Shown: piece after piece, positions 1-5,655 of the stretch
How positions within the stretch are numbered: position 1 is the stretch's first letter
Layout of the letters: each line of letters starts with the position of its first letter
Assembly: GCA_012744295.1 (NCBI GenBank)
Contig: JAAYIB010000187.1
Location: forward strand, 1-9,996
DNA: 9,996 nt
Source: Acholeplasmataceae bacterium
GTDB lineage: Bacteria > Bacillota > Negativicutes > Acidaminococcales > Acidaminococcaceae
Direction: 5' to 3'
Position numbers and translations under genes: made by a program
Notes under the pieces: model-generated
The model's input: the letters and a program-made list of their open reading frames with translations, nothing else
Databases searched by the model: none
Told to the model about the DNA's origin: nothing

Positions 1-5
1 ATAAC

Positions 6-29
6 AAAAAAGCTCCCTGTAGAGGGAGC
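6..29 (-). terminator. Rho-independent terminator, duplicated copy
   Basis: On the minus strand the hairpin GCTCCCTCTACAGGGAGC (7-bp stem, loop CTAC) is followed by six T residues. It is identical to the terminator of the intact tRNA-Gly gene at 182-205. Here it follows only a tRNA fragment, so it would stop any transcript coming through the first terminator. Confidence 0.85.
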
Positions 30-41
30 AATGGGAACAAT

Positions 42-56
42 TGGAGCGGATGGCGA
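42..56 (-). pseudogene. tRNA-Gly 3' fragment
   Basis: On the minus strand this reads the last 11 bases of the tRNA-Gly at 218-292 followed by the discriminator T and CCA. The rest of the tRNA (anticodon arm, D-arm, 5' acceptor strand) is absent, so it cannot make a tRNA. It is a piece of the 56-bp direct repeat. Confidence 0.85.
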
Positions 57-176
57 CACATGCAATACGAGATCGGCGGGAGCAAAGCGATACGCAGATG
101 AAGTAGGGCAGCGGTTACGAGCGCAGCATAGCGGAGTGAGATAACTTCTTAACCTTCGAATCTCGCAGCTGACGGC
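57..176. other. 120-bp non-coding spacer between the direct repeats
   Basis: I found no convincing gene here. Position 155-166 is an exact inverted copy of the tRNA T-arm bases at 229-240, so a T-arm-like TTCGAATC lies on the plus strand. The segment is rich in short GCG/AGC-type motifs. Together with one flanking repeat it would make a 176-bp unit. A minus-strand reading frame runs open across it and out of the window, but it crosses the tRNA fragment and terminator and is likely spurious. Confidence 0.6.
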
Positions 177-232
177 ATAACAAAAAAGCTCCCTGTAGAG
201 GGAGCAATGGGAACAATTGGAGCGGATGGCGA
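177..232. repeat. 56-bp direct repeat, right copy (overlaps the intact tRNA-Gly)
   Basis: Perfect copy of 1-56. It contains the functional terminator of the tRNA gene (182-205) and the 3' 15 bases of the tRNA including CCA (218-232). The boundary inside the T-arm resembles the position where many tRNA-targeted integrases recombine, but no integrase gene is present in the window. Confidence 0.95.
182..205 (-). terminator. Rho-independent terminator of tRNA-Gly
   Basis: On the minus strand a 7-bp G+C-rich hairpin with a 4-base loop is followed by six T residues. It begins 12 bases after the CCA end of the tRNA, so the tRNA appears to be a single-gene transcript. Confidence 0.9.
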
Positions 233-292
233 GATTCGAACTCGTGACCCACGGCTTGGGAAGCCGGTACTCTACCACTGAGCTACATCCGC
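218..292 (-). tRNA. tRNA-Gly, anticodon CCC
   Basis: This decodes the glycine codon GGG. The minus strand folds into a cloverleaf with a perfect 7-bp acceptor stem (GCGGATG/CATCCGC), a D-arm GCTC/GAGT, the anticodon loop TTCCCAA with anticodon CCC at 34-36, a 5-base variable loop and the T-loop TTCGAAT. Discriminator T and the CCA end are encoded. G1-C72, C2-G71 and U73 agree with bacterial tRNA-Gly identity. Two stem pairs are mismatched: 27-43 (C/T) and 49-65 (A/C), both at stem ends. It has its own promoter upstream and terminator downstream. Its last 15 bases belong to the 56-bp direct repeat. Confidence 0.95.
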
Positions 293-313
293 GTTTCTGG
301 TTTCACATCAGTT

Positions 314-342
314 AGTATACCTTATTTTTGCCGTTTTGACAA
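314..342 (-). promoter_or_regulatory. Sigma-A-type promoter of tRNA-Gly
   Basis: On the minus strand a -35 box TTGTCA (342-337) is separated by exactly 17 bases from a -10 box TATACT (319-314). Each matches the consensus at five of six positions. A transcript would start near 307, about 15 bases before the mature tRNA 5' end, leaving a short leader for RNase P to remove. Confidence 0.85.
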
Positions 343-384
343 TCGGCAAAGCCTGCTTTTGCCCGTTGTCGCGATAGGTTAATG

Positions 385-413
385 TAGACTTAAGGCACGC
401 CATAGGATAAAAT
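385..413 (+). promoter_or_regulatory. Probable sigma-A promoter for the CorC-like/AEC unit
   Basis: TAGACT (385-390), 17 bases, then TAAAAT (408-413) matches the consensus at four and five of six positions. Transcription would begin near 420, giving about a 44-base leader before the ATG at 464. That start point also argues against the in-frame TTG at 425, which would have almost no leader. The assignment is by inspection only. Confidence 0.5.
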
Positions 414-448
414 GAAACTATAAATTGCGGAAAGCGCGCTTCAAGCTT

Positions 449-455
449 GGAGGAG
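449..455 (+). promoter_or_regulatory. Ribosome binding site deciding the start at 464
   Basis: GGAGGAG lies 8 bases upstream of the ATG at 464. The alternative upstream TTG at 425 has no comparable site, so the ATG is the better start. Confidence 0.8.
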
Positions 456-463
456 AGGCCTTA

Positions 464-1768
464 ATGGCTGTCGAGATTCTAATCATTATCGTTCTGATAA
501 TTGCAAACGGACTTTTTGCCATGACGGAAATAGCGATCGTTTCTTCGCGCAAGCCGAGGCTCGAGAAGCTTGCCGCTGAGGGCAGCAGCGGTGCCAGAGC
601 GGCACTGGAGCTCGCAAATGATCCGACGCCTCTTCTTTCAACGGTGCAGATCGGTATTACCTTGATCGGAATTTTTACCGGTGCTTACGGAGGCGTCACA
701 ATAGCGCAGGGCTTGGTGAACCATCTGAAGCCGCTGCCGCTTGTCGGTCCTTATGCTTCTACTATCAGCATAGCCTTAGTCGTTTCTTTGATTACCTATG
801 TTTCCTTAATTATCGGCGAGCTTGTGCCGAAAAGGGTTGCCCTGAACAATCCCGAGCCGATAGCGGTGGCGATTGCCCGTCCCATGAGGTTTTTGTCGAG
901 ACTTTTTATGCCCCTGGTCAAGCTTTTGAGCTTTTCGACGGAAGTGGTGCTGGAACTAATCGGCGTCAAAAAACCTGAGGACGCGGGCGTTACCGAAGAG
1001 GAAATCAAGATAATGATTGCCGAGGGAACACTGCTCGGGACTTTTGAGGAAGCGGAACGCAACATTGTAGACAGGGTTTTTCGTCTCGGGGATATGAGGG
1101 CGGCGGCCTTGATGACGCCGCGTACACAGATTGACTGGCTGGATTTGGATCGTGACGACGAGTATTTATGGCAAATCATCACGGAAAGTCCGCACTCGAA
1201 GCTGCCGGTCGCGCGGGGAAGCCTCGACGACGTGCTTGGCATAATCTTTGTGAAGGATCTTTTGTCAAAACGCTGTGCAGACAGCCTGCCGATAGAGGAA
1301 AATATCGAGCAGCCCCTTTTTGTGCCGCGGAGTCTCCGCGCCTTTAAGCTGTTGGAACAATTCCAGCAGTCGGGTATGCACGTAGCCTTCGTGATGGATG
1401 AATTCGGCGGTCTGCTTGGGCTCGTTACGCTGCACGATATTTTGGAACATCTGGTAGGAGATTTGCCCGAGGAGGATGAGGAAATCCAGAGCATCGTGCA
1501 AAGAGACGAGAAATCCTGGCTTGTGGACGGACTGCTGCCGATAGAGGACTTCAAGGACTATTTCGAGGTTGCGGAAATGCCGGGCGAGGACCGAGACCAC
1601 TATCAAACCCTGGGCGGCTTCATTACATCTTTTCTCGGCTATATGCCGAAAACCGGAGAAGCTTTCACCTGGAGTACCTTTAAATTCGAAGTGGTTGACA
1701 TGGACAGAATGAGAATAGACAAAGTAATGGTAACAAGAATAGAAGCGGAGGAAGAGGGACAATATTAA
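464..1768 (+). CDS. CNNM/CorC (HlyC/TlyC-like) membrane protein with CBS pair
   Basis: This is a 434-residue integral membrane protein of the DUF21-CBS-CorC family. Members are annotated as hemolysins but are better understood as Mg2+/Co2+ (or Na+-coupled Mg2+) efflux transporters. The DUF21/CNNM membrane domain spans about 1-190, with hydrophobic segments near 3-27, 57-84 and 92-120 and a re-entrant stretch around 132-166; the GELVPK motif is at 118-123. A CBS pair follows at about 215-335 (MTPR at 217-220, DEFGGLLGLVTLHD at 312-325). The CorC_HlyC domain occupies about 345-426. Length is usual for the family. The start is set by a strong ribosome binding site; an upstream TTG would add 13 residues. 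The next gene begins 32 bases after the stop with no terminator between, so the two are probably co-transcribed. The family call is firm; the ion and direction are inferred from homologues. Confidence 0.92.
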   Translation: MAVEILIIIVLIIANGLFAMTEIAIVSSRKPRLEKLAAEGSSGARAALELANDPTPLLSTVQIGITLIGIFTGAYGGVTIAQGLVNHLKPLPLVGPYASTISIALVVSLITYVSLIIGELVPKRVALNNPEPIAVAIARPMRFLSRLFMPLVKLLSFSTEVVLELIGVKKPEDAGVTEEEIKIMIAEGTLLGTFEEAERNIVDRVFRLGDMRAAALMTPRTQIDWLDLDRDDEYLWQIITESPHSKLPVARGSLDDVLGIIFVKDLLSKRCADSLPIEENIEQPLFVPRSLRAFKLLEQFQQSGMHVAFVMDEFGGLLGLVTLHDILEHLVGDLPEEDEEIQSIVQRDEKSWLVDGLLPIEDFKDYFEVAEMPGEDRDHYQTLGGFITSFLGYMPKTGEAFTWSTFKFEVVDMDRMRIDKVMVTRIEAEEEGQY

Positions 1769-1786
1769 CCCTTCCCTGCTAAAGTC

Positions 1787-1792
1787 AGGTGG
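1787..1792 (+). promoter_or_regulatory. Ribosome binding site pointing to a TTG start at 1801
   Basis: AGGTGG lies 8 bases upstream of TTG at 1801. The GTG at 1789 overlaps this site and has no Shine-Dalgarno of its own. The ATG at 1810 would have only a weak TTGGA 4 bases away. The TTG is therefore the best-supported start. Confidence 0.55.
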
Positions 1793-1800
1793 AAACAACC

Positions 1801-2736
1801 TTGGAATTTATGCAAACACTGACAAGCCTGCTTGTCATAGTAATCATGGTGGCAAGCGGTTTCTTCTTTGCCAAAGCCAAATGGATAACGAGGGAAACGG
1901 CGCCGCTGATGCCGATGCTGGTGAACAGGCTGGCGCTGCCGACGTATATGATTTGGAATTTTCTGGCGAACTTCTCAAAAGATGATTTTTTCAGCTTGGT
2001 TAACAGTATCGCCGTGCCGTACGTATCAATGTTGATCAGCTTTGTAATTGCGGGTTTTGTCGCCCGTTTTGCCAACCTGCCGCCGCAGAAGGCAGGGATT
2101 TTTCAGGCCGGCTTTTTCTCTTCCTCGGCAATCTTCATCGGCGTTCCCGTTTGCCTGGCCCTTTTTGGGGAAAAGTCAATTCCGTATGTGCTTATTTATT
2201 TTCTTGCCAATGCCAGCATGTTCTGGACGCTCGGCAATTACAGCATCAATAAGAGCGGCCGCGAAGAGGAGGTAGCCATTGTCAGCTGGGAGAACCTGAA
2301 GCTGGTGTTTTCTCCGCCCCTTATCAGCTTCATCCTTGCCTTGGTGCTGGTACTATTGGAGGTAAAGTTGCCCGCGTTCCTTATGAGCAGCTTCAAGTAC
2401 CTCGGCACCATGGTCACGCCGCTTTCGATGCTATTCATCGGTTATACGCTGAGCACAGTGAGGCTGCAGGAGCTGAAGTTCACGCGCGACATCAACCTTC
2501 TTTTGTTGGGGCGCTTCTTGGTGTCTCCCTTATTGGTCATTTTGGTCGCGCGTTTTATCGAGATACCTTATCTGATGCTGCAGGTTTTTGTTGTGCTGGC
2601 GGCGCTTCCGGTGATGACCCAGGTGCCGATTCTGGCTAGTATTTATGGGGCGGATACCAAGTACGGAGCGATTGTCGTGAGCCTTACCACGCTGCTCTGC
2701 CTTTTGGTGATACCAATCTACATGGCTTTTTTATGA
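1801..2736 (+). CDS. AEC-family transporter (auxin efflux carrier/malate permease type)
   Basis: This is a roughly 311-residue hydrophobic permease. Bacterial AEC proteins export or import organic acids such as malate or other small carboxylates; the substrate cannot be told from sequence. The protein is about ten hydrophobic segments long, split by a short charged loop (SGREEE) in the middle, as expected for two five-helix halves. Family-like features include the N-terminal ASGFFFAK stretch, the NRLALPTYM motif, the FFSSSAIFIGVPVCLALFG block with the conserved IG.P, and the C-terminal half ending in LLCLLVIPIYMAFL. Possible starts are GTG 1789, TTG 1801 (chosen on the ribosome binding site) and ATG 1810. 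It follows the CorC-like gene closely and is followed by a terminator. No functional link between the two proteins is evident beyond being membrane transporters. Confidence 0.88.
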   Translation: MEFMQTLTSLLVIVIMVASGFFFAKAKWITRETAPLMPMLVNRLALPTYMIWNFLANFSKDDFFSLVNSIAVPYVSMLISFVIAGFVARFANLPPQKAGIFQAGFFSSSAIFIGVPVCLALFGEKSIPYVLIYFLANASMFWTLGNYSINKSGREEEVAIVSWENLKLVFSPPLISFILALVLVLLEVKLPAFLMSSFKYLGTMVTPLSMLFIGYTLSTVRLQELKFTRDINLLLLGRFLVSPLLVILVARFIEIPYLMLQVFVVLAALPVMTQVPILASIYGADTKYGAIVVSLTTLLCLLVIPIYMAFL

Positions 2737-2747
2737 TGATGAAGAAA

Positions 2748-2827
2748 CCCCCGGTTCTGAGGTGCCCACCATATCGTTAGATTTTAGGTCTAACTTTCGG
2801 GGGTCAGTACAGGACCGGGGGTTTTTT
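2748..2827 (+). terminator. Long-stem terminator between convergent operons
   Basis: CCCCCGGTTCTG (2748-2759) pairs with CAGGACCGGGGG (2810-2821) over 12 positions with one G-T wobble, followed by TTTTTT (2822-2827). It starts 11 bases after the AEC gene stop. The 50-base loop is unusually long and holds a second hairpin, GTTAGA (2776-2781) with TCTAAC (2789-2794). The reverse strand has only TTTCTT after the stem, so termination of the Rnf operon from the other side is plausible but weaker. The stop codon of the minus-strand Gx gene (2826-2828) touches the T-tract. Confidence 0.8.
2776..2811 (-). mobile_element. Possible IS3/IS150-type terminal repeat remnant
   Basis: Read on the minus strand the segment starts TGTACTGACCCCCGAAAGTT and continues into GAC and a small palindrome. 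The pattern TGTACTG-A/C-CCCC-AAAGTTAGA is what I recall for the ends of IS150-group elements of the IS3 family. No transposase reading frame is nearby, so at most this is an isolated end or a miniature derivative caught inside the terminator loop. The resemblance is from memory and has not been searched. Confidence 0.35.
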
Positions 2828-3356
2828 ATTGTTGGCGGTTTTGGTTTTCACGTCGCAGCACAGGCAGTACCAGCCTTGCGATCAGGCCCGTGCTGAAGCC
2901 CGTCGGTATTGCGATAACCAGCAAAAGCGGCAGGTAGGCCGCAGGTGCTGTTGACTGGAGAAGAAGCATGGCTGCGAGCAGCTGTCCGCAATTATGGGCG
3001 CAGGCTCCCGTGACGCCGATGCCGACAGGTGAAAAAAGTCCGGTGCGAATAGCGAGCGCCATGGCGGCGAAACTGCAGGCGGCCCCTCCGAGGCCGATGA
3101 GGAAGCCCGGCGACAAAAGGCCCGTACTGATAACCCCGACCAGGAGCAGCCTCGCTAAAAGCAAAAGGACGGTACTGCGCGTGCCGAAAAGCAGCAGAGC
3201 GATAATTGTTACGCTGTTGGCGAGGCCAAGCCTGGCGCCGGGGATTTGTATGGGAAAGGGCAGGATGTTTTCCATCAGGCGCAGGATGACGGCTGCTGCC
3301 AGCAGGAGTCCGAGCAGGACAAGTTCCCGCGTTGTAAGCTTAGCGGAGTACGGCAT
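2826..3356 (-). CDS. Gx transporter family membrane protein (HepI-like; EetB-like)
   Basis: This is an integral membrane protein of about 176 residues in the family once annotated as heptaprenyl diphosphate synthase component I. The family resembles ECF substrate-binding (S) components and its function is not settled. Visible signatures are PGARLGLAN near the N-terminus, the glycine-rich STGLLSPGFLIGLGG block in the middle and GACAHNCGQLLAA towards the C-terminus, with four to six hydrophobic segments and a basic tail (RRENQNRQQ). Two starts are possible: ATG 3356 (AGAAGG 8 or 9 bases upstream, chosen) or GTG 3365. Either overlaps the 3' end of the NusG-domain gene (from 3340), implying translational coupling. 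No polyprenyl synthase gene follows: the operon ends here at a terminator. With the preceding NusG-domain protein it resembles the EetA/EetB pair of flavin-based electron transfer loci. Confidence 0.85.
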   Translation of the reverse strand: MPYSAKLTTRELVLLGLLLAAAVILRLMENILPFPIQIPGARLGLANSVTIIALLLFGTRSTVLLLLARLLLVGVISTGLLSPGFLIGLGGAACSFAAMALAIRTGLFSPVGIGVTGACAHNCGQLLAAMLLLQSTAPAAYLPLLLVIAIPTGFSTGLIARLVLPVLRRENQNRQQ

Positions 3357-3720
3357 CGGGAGCACCTTCTTCCTGGTCGGATATTAGCGAGATGAGGATT
3401 TTCTCCGGCAGGCAGAGAATGGCCTGACCGCCTTTATTGATATAGCCCTGATGAACGCACAGCTTGTCGGGGCAGGGAGAAGAAACGATGCGGACGCCCC
3501 GGCTGGGTTTGAATTCGATTTCAATCTTGCCGTGCGATGTTTCAAGTGTTTGCTGGACAGCGGCTGTCAGCGCGGAATACTTGACCCTCTGTACAATTTT
3601 GGCATCCTGGCGTATTTCGAGATAAAGCGAACCTGCCTTTTCCTGTGTCAGCAGGAAGAAATGCAGCAGAGCGGCCAGAGCCAGCAGCATGAAAATCAGG
3701 TACAGGTCGTTTTTGCGCAT
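3340..3720 (-). CDS. Membrane-anchored NusG domain II protein (EetA-like)
   Basis: This 126-residue protein has one N-terminal membrane segment (about residues 6-24) preceded by MRKN. It is followed by an extracytoplasmic NusG-domain-II-like beta domain. The domain shows the typical SSPCPDKLCVHQG motif with two cysteines five residues apart (about 83-88) and ends with GGQAILCLPEKI, adding a third cysteine. Despite the name it has no N-terminal NusG (NGN) domain and is not a transcription factor. The start at 3720 is set by AAGGAGG 5 bases upstream, a site that overlaps the stop codon of apbE. A longer frame to 3774 exists but lies inside apbE and lacks a ribosome binding site. It overlaps the next gene. 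Its exact role is unknown; the location after rnf-apbE suggests an extracytoplasmic redox or flavoprotein-related job. Confidence 0.85.
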   Translation of the reverse strand: MRKNDLYLIFMLLALAALLHFFLLTQEKAGSLYLEIRQDAKIVQRVKYSALTAAVQQTLETSHGKIEIEFKPSRGVRIVSSPCPDKLCVHQGYINKGGQAILCLPEKILISLISDQEEGAPDAVLR

Positions 3721-3725
3721 ACAGT

Positions 3726-3732
3726 CCTCCTT
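3726..3732 (-). promoter_or_regulatory. Ribosome binding site of the NusG domain II gene
   Basis: AAGGAGG on the minus strand, 5 bases before the ATG at 3720. It overlaps the TAA stop of apbE (3731-3733), which suggests coupled translation and rules out the longer upstream start. Confidence 0.85.
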
Positions 3733-4732
3733 AGCGGGCAGGTTCGAAACGAGTCGCAAGAGATGGGGAAACATAAACGGAATTGTCCGGCCTGACGATT
3801 ACGGCCCCGAGCTCGGAATTGCTTTCTACTGTCATTATGGCTTTTTCCGGCGGCAGGACGAACAGCAGCGTGGAATAGAAGTCTGCCGTCAGGGCCGAAG
3901 GAGCCACTACCGTTACCGCAATCGCATGCCGGGCGGGAAGGCCGGTTTGAGGGTCAAGCAGATGGTGGAAGCGTTGGCCCCCGGCCTCGTAATAGCGTTG
4001 GTAGTCACCGGAAGTCGCCACAGCCTCCTGGGGTGCCAGTTTGATTACGCCAAGGAAGTCGTCGCTTTTGCGTGGATGCTGCAGGGCGATGCGCCACGGT
4101 TTCCCGTCGGGCTTGGTGCCGACGGCCTTGATGTTGCCTCCGGCATTGACGAGTGCGCCTGCAATTTTCTTGTTTCCGGTCAGTATTGCCGCAGCCTTGT
4201 CAACAGCGTAGCCCTTGGCAAGGGCGCCCAAGTCAAGGCCCGCCCCCGTTAGCAGCGTAACTGTGCCTGAAGCGGCATCCACGGTGTACTTGTCTTTGCC
4301 GGTGAGGGACTGCGCCGCCGCAAGCTCTTCAGTGCCCGGAACGGTTTTAGCGACGCCGTGCCGGCGCCAGAGGTCAATCAGGGGCGCAAGTGAAGCGTCG
4401 AATTCCTCAAAGGGCTGCTCCTTCGACATTCGGGCAAGGTAAAGCAGGTGACTGCCGGCGGTAAAGGGGCCCCGGCCTGCGGAGGCATTTAACCGGTAAA
4501 GGCCGTTGGCGGCTCCGTCCTGATAGCGGTCCGTTTCATCGGCAACCTCGGTAAAGACCCTGAAGGCCTCATCGACGGTTTGCCTGAGAATTTGCTCGCT
4601 CTCTCCCCGTGCGTCTATTTTGACAACGGTGTCCATTAAAAAGCGCGTATCACTATAATTTTTTGAGTGCGAAAAGCAGCCGGCGGTCAGCAGGCTGCTT
4701 AGAAGTAAAAAAGCCAGTAAGAGTTTTCTCAT
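3731..4732 (-). CDS. apbE: FAD:protein FMN transferase ApbE, lipoprotein
   Basis: This 333-residue enzyme transfers FMN from FAD onto a threonine of target proteins in a Mg2+-dependent reaction outside the cytoplasmic membrane. A lipoprotein signal is clear: MRKLLLAFLLLSSLLTAGC, with lipobox LTAGC and Cys19 as the lipidated residue. Family motifs are present in order: FLMDTVVKI (31-39), DLGALAKGYAVD (167-178), NAGGN (196-200), SGDYQRY (241-247), HHLLDPQTG (256-264) and TADFYST (282-288), whose Asp and Thr/Ser belong to the metal-binding region. Length fits the family. The ATG overlaps the TGA of rnfB (ATGA, 4 bases), and its own ribosome binding site is weak, so translation is probably coupled to rnfB. 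The natural substrates are RnfG and RnfD of the same operon. Confidence 0.96.
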   Translation of the reverse strand: MRKLLLAFLLLSSLLTAGCFSHSKNYSDTRFLMDTVVKIDARGESEQILRQTVDEAFRVFTEVADETDRYQDGAANGLYRLNASAGRGPFTAGSHLLYLARMSKEQPFEEFDASLAPLIDLWRRHGVAKTVPGTEELAAAQSLTGKDKYTVDAASGTVTLLTGAGLDLGALAKGYAVDKAAAILTGNKKIAGALVNAGGNIKAVGTKPDGKPWRIALQHPRKSDDFLGVIKLAPQEAVATSGDYQRYYEAGGQRFHHLLDPQTGLPARHAIAVTVVAPSALTADFYSTLLFVLPPEKAIMTVESNSELGAVIVRPDNSVYVSPSLATRFEPAR

Positions 4733-5634
4733 AGATGCATTCCGCAGGTTTCTTTCGCGGCACAGCCTTCACAGCCCGTACCGGCCGTTTTCGGATTCGA
4801 GAGGGTAGGCACTTCGTTGTCAATAGGCTCAAGGAACTGGATGCAGTGGCGCGGGCAGGCTTTGACGCAAAGGCCGCATTCGATGCATTTATCACGGTCA
4901 ATGACCGGCAGACTGCCGTTGACGTCCTCTTTCATCGTAATTGCCTGCGTCGGACATTTTTTCACGCACAGGCCGCAGCTGATGCAGGAAACGCTGCAAT
5001 GAGTCATCGCGGCCTTGCCCTTGGCTCTGTTATTGCATTTGATGTGAATTTTGTGAAGGGCGTTGCTCAGATACAATACCTTTTGCGGGCACTGCTGCAC
5101 ACATACGCCGCAGCCGGTACATTTTTCGTAGTCGATCACGGGCAGGCCGTTTGCTCCGAGAGAAATCGCGTGAAAGGGACAGACGTTGACACAGAAGCCG
5201 AAGCCGAGGCAGCCATAATTGCACTTGTCGGGACTGCCGAAGGACCTCGCGACCACGTGGCATTCGCGGATTCCCTTGTAGTTGTATGGTTTGGTCAGGT
5301 TGTTGTTGCAGCCGTTGCAGGCAAGACGGGCTACCTTCCTTAATTCAAGGCTCAGCGGGAGTTCCCTGGTGAACCCAAGCGCAGCGGCAATTTCCTGCTT
5401 GGCCTCGGGCGTACAGGCTACGCAGTGGGAAAGGTCGGCTTTGCCTTGAATTACGGCTTCCGCCAGCCCCGAGCAGCCGGGATAGCCGCAGGCTCCGCAG
5501 TTGGCGCCGGGCAAAAGTCCTGCCACGATGTCAATGCGAGGATCGATATATACTGCCAGTCTGCGGCTGGCATAGGTCAGTCCGAGTCCGAATACGGCGC
5601 CGATACCGGCAACGAGAGATACGGCTTCAATCAT
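4729..5634 (-). CDS. rnfB: Rnf complex subunit RnfB, multi-cluster ferredoxin-like protein
   Basis: This 301-residue Fe-S subunit is the likely entry point for electrons from reduced ferredoxin. An N-terminal membrane helix (about 5-22) is followed by the RnfB [4Fe-4S] domain with C46, C49, C54 and C71 (PGANCGACGYPGC). Further cysteine sets are C138/142/148/152, C172/175/178/182, C217/220/223/227 and C250/253/256/260, each ending in CP, which suits several [4Fe-4S] clusters. Extra cysteines at 106, 109, 125, 200 and 213 may complete others. This is the long form seen in Clostridia-type Rnf. The tail has an additional GCEGC...C group (288, 291, 297). ATG 5634 is preferred because AGGAG (5648-5644) is 9 bases upstream; the TTG at 5643 abuts that site. 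It lies 21 bases after rnfA and overlaps apbE by 4. Confidence 0.96.
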   Translation of the reverse strand: MIEAVSLVAGIGAVFGLGLTYASRRLAVYIDPRIDIVAGLLPGANCGACGYPGCSGLAEAVIQGKADLSHCVACTPEAKQEIAAALGFTRELPLSLELRKVARLACNGCNNNLTKPYNYKGIRECHVVARSFGSPDKCNYGCLGFGFCVNVCPFHAISLGANGLPVIDYEKCTGCGVCVQQCPQKVLYLSNALHKIHIKCNNRAKGKAAMTHCSVSCISCGLCVKKCPTQAITMKEDVNGSLPVIDRDKCIECGLCVKACPRHCIQFLEPIDNEVPTLSNPKTAGTGCEGCAAKETCGMHL

Positions 5635-5643
5635 ATCATTCAA

Positions 5644-5648
5644 CTCCT
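5644..5648 (-). promoter_or_regulatory. Ribosome binding site deciding the rnfB start
   Basis: AGGAG on the minus strand directly abuts a TTG at 5643 but lies 9 bases from the ATG at 5634, so only the ATG has workable spacing. Confidence 0.7.
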
Positions 5649-5655
5649 GTAAGCG

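Larger units (their letters stand above)
1..56. repeat. 56-bp direct repeat, left copy (tRNA-Gly 3' end plus terminator)
   Basis: This segment is identical base for base to 177-232, at an offset of 176. Read on the minus strand it holds the last bases of a tRNA-Gly, the CCA end, a short AT-rich linker and a complete hairpin terminator. Identity stops at position 57, inside the T-arm of the tRNA. The left end coincides with the window edge, so the repeat may extend further left. It could be an attachment-site-like duplication, one unit of a tandem repeat, or the scar of recombination between tRNA copies. Confidence 0.95.

Noticed and set aside
1..150. Minus-strand reading frame open across the spacer and out of the left edge
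   Set aside because: It reads through a tRNA fragment and a terminator hairpin, has no ribosome binding site or recognisable protein motif, and its openness follows from the base composition of the repeat.
57..176. CRISPR-like or riboswitch structure in the tRNA-flanking spacer
   Set aside because: There are only two repeat copies, which contain tRNA and terminator sequence, and the spacer shows no known riboswitch core; nothing downstream on either strand would be controlled by it.
425..463. TTG start adding 13 residues to the CorC-like protein
   Set aside because: No ribosome binding site; the predicted transcript begins only about 5 bases before it; the ATG at 464 has GGAGGAG at ideal spacing.
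796..1554. 252-residue minus-strand open frame opposite the CorC-like gene
   Set aside because: It lies fully antisense to a well-supported gene, is serine-rich in the manner of a shadow frame, and has no family features.
1769..1800. Terminator or promoter between the CorC-like and AEC genes
   Set aside because: The 32 bases contain no stable hairpin with a T-tract and no paired -35/-10 boxes.
3721..3774. Longer N-terminus for the NusG domain II protein
   Set aside because: The added 18 residues lie inside apbE in another frame, while AAGGAGG sits 5 bases before the internal ATG, which is directly followed by the membrane anchor.
4735..5343. 202-residue plus-strand open frame opposite rnfB
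   Set aside because: It is antisense to rnfB and shows no domain or ribosome binding site; it arises from the codon pattern of the opposite strand.
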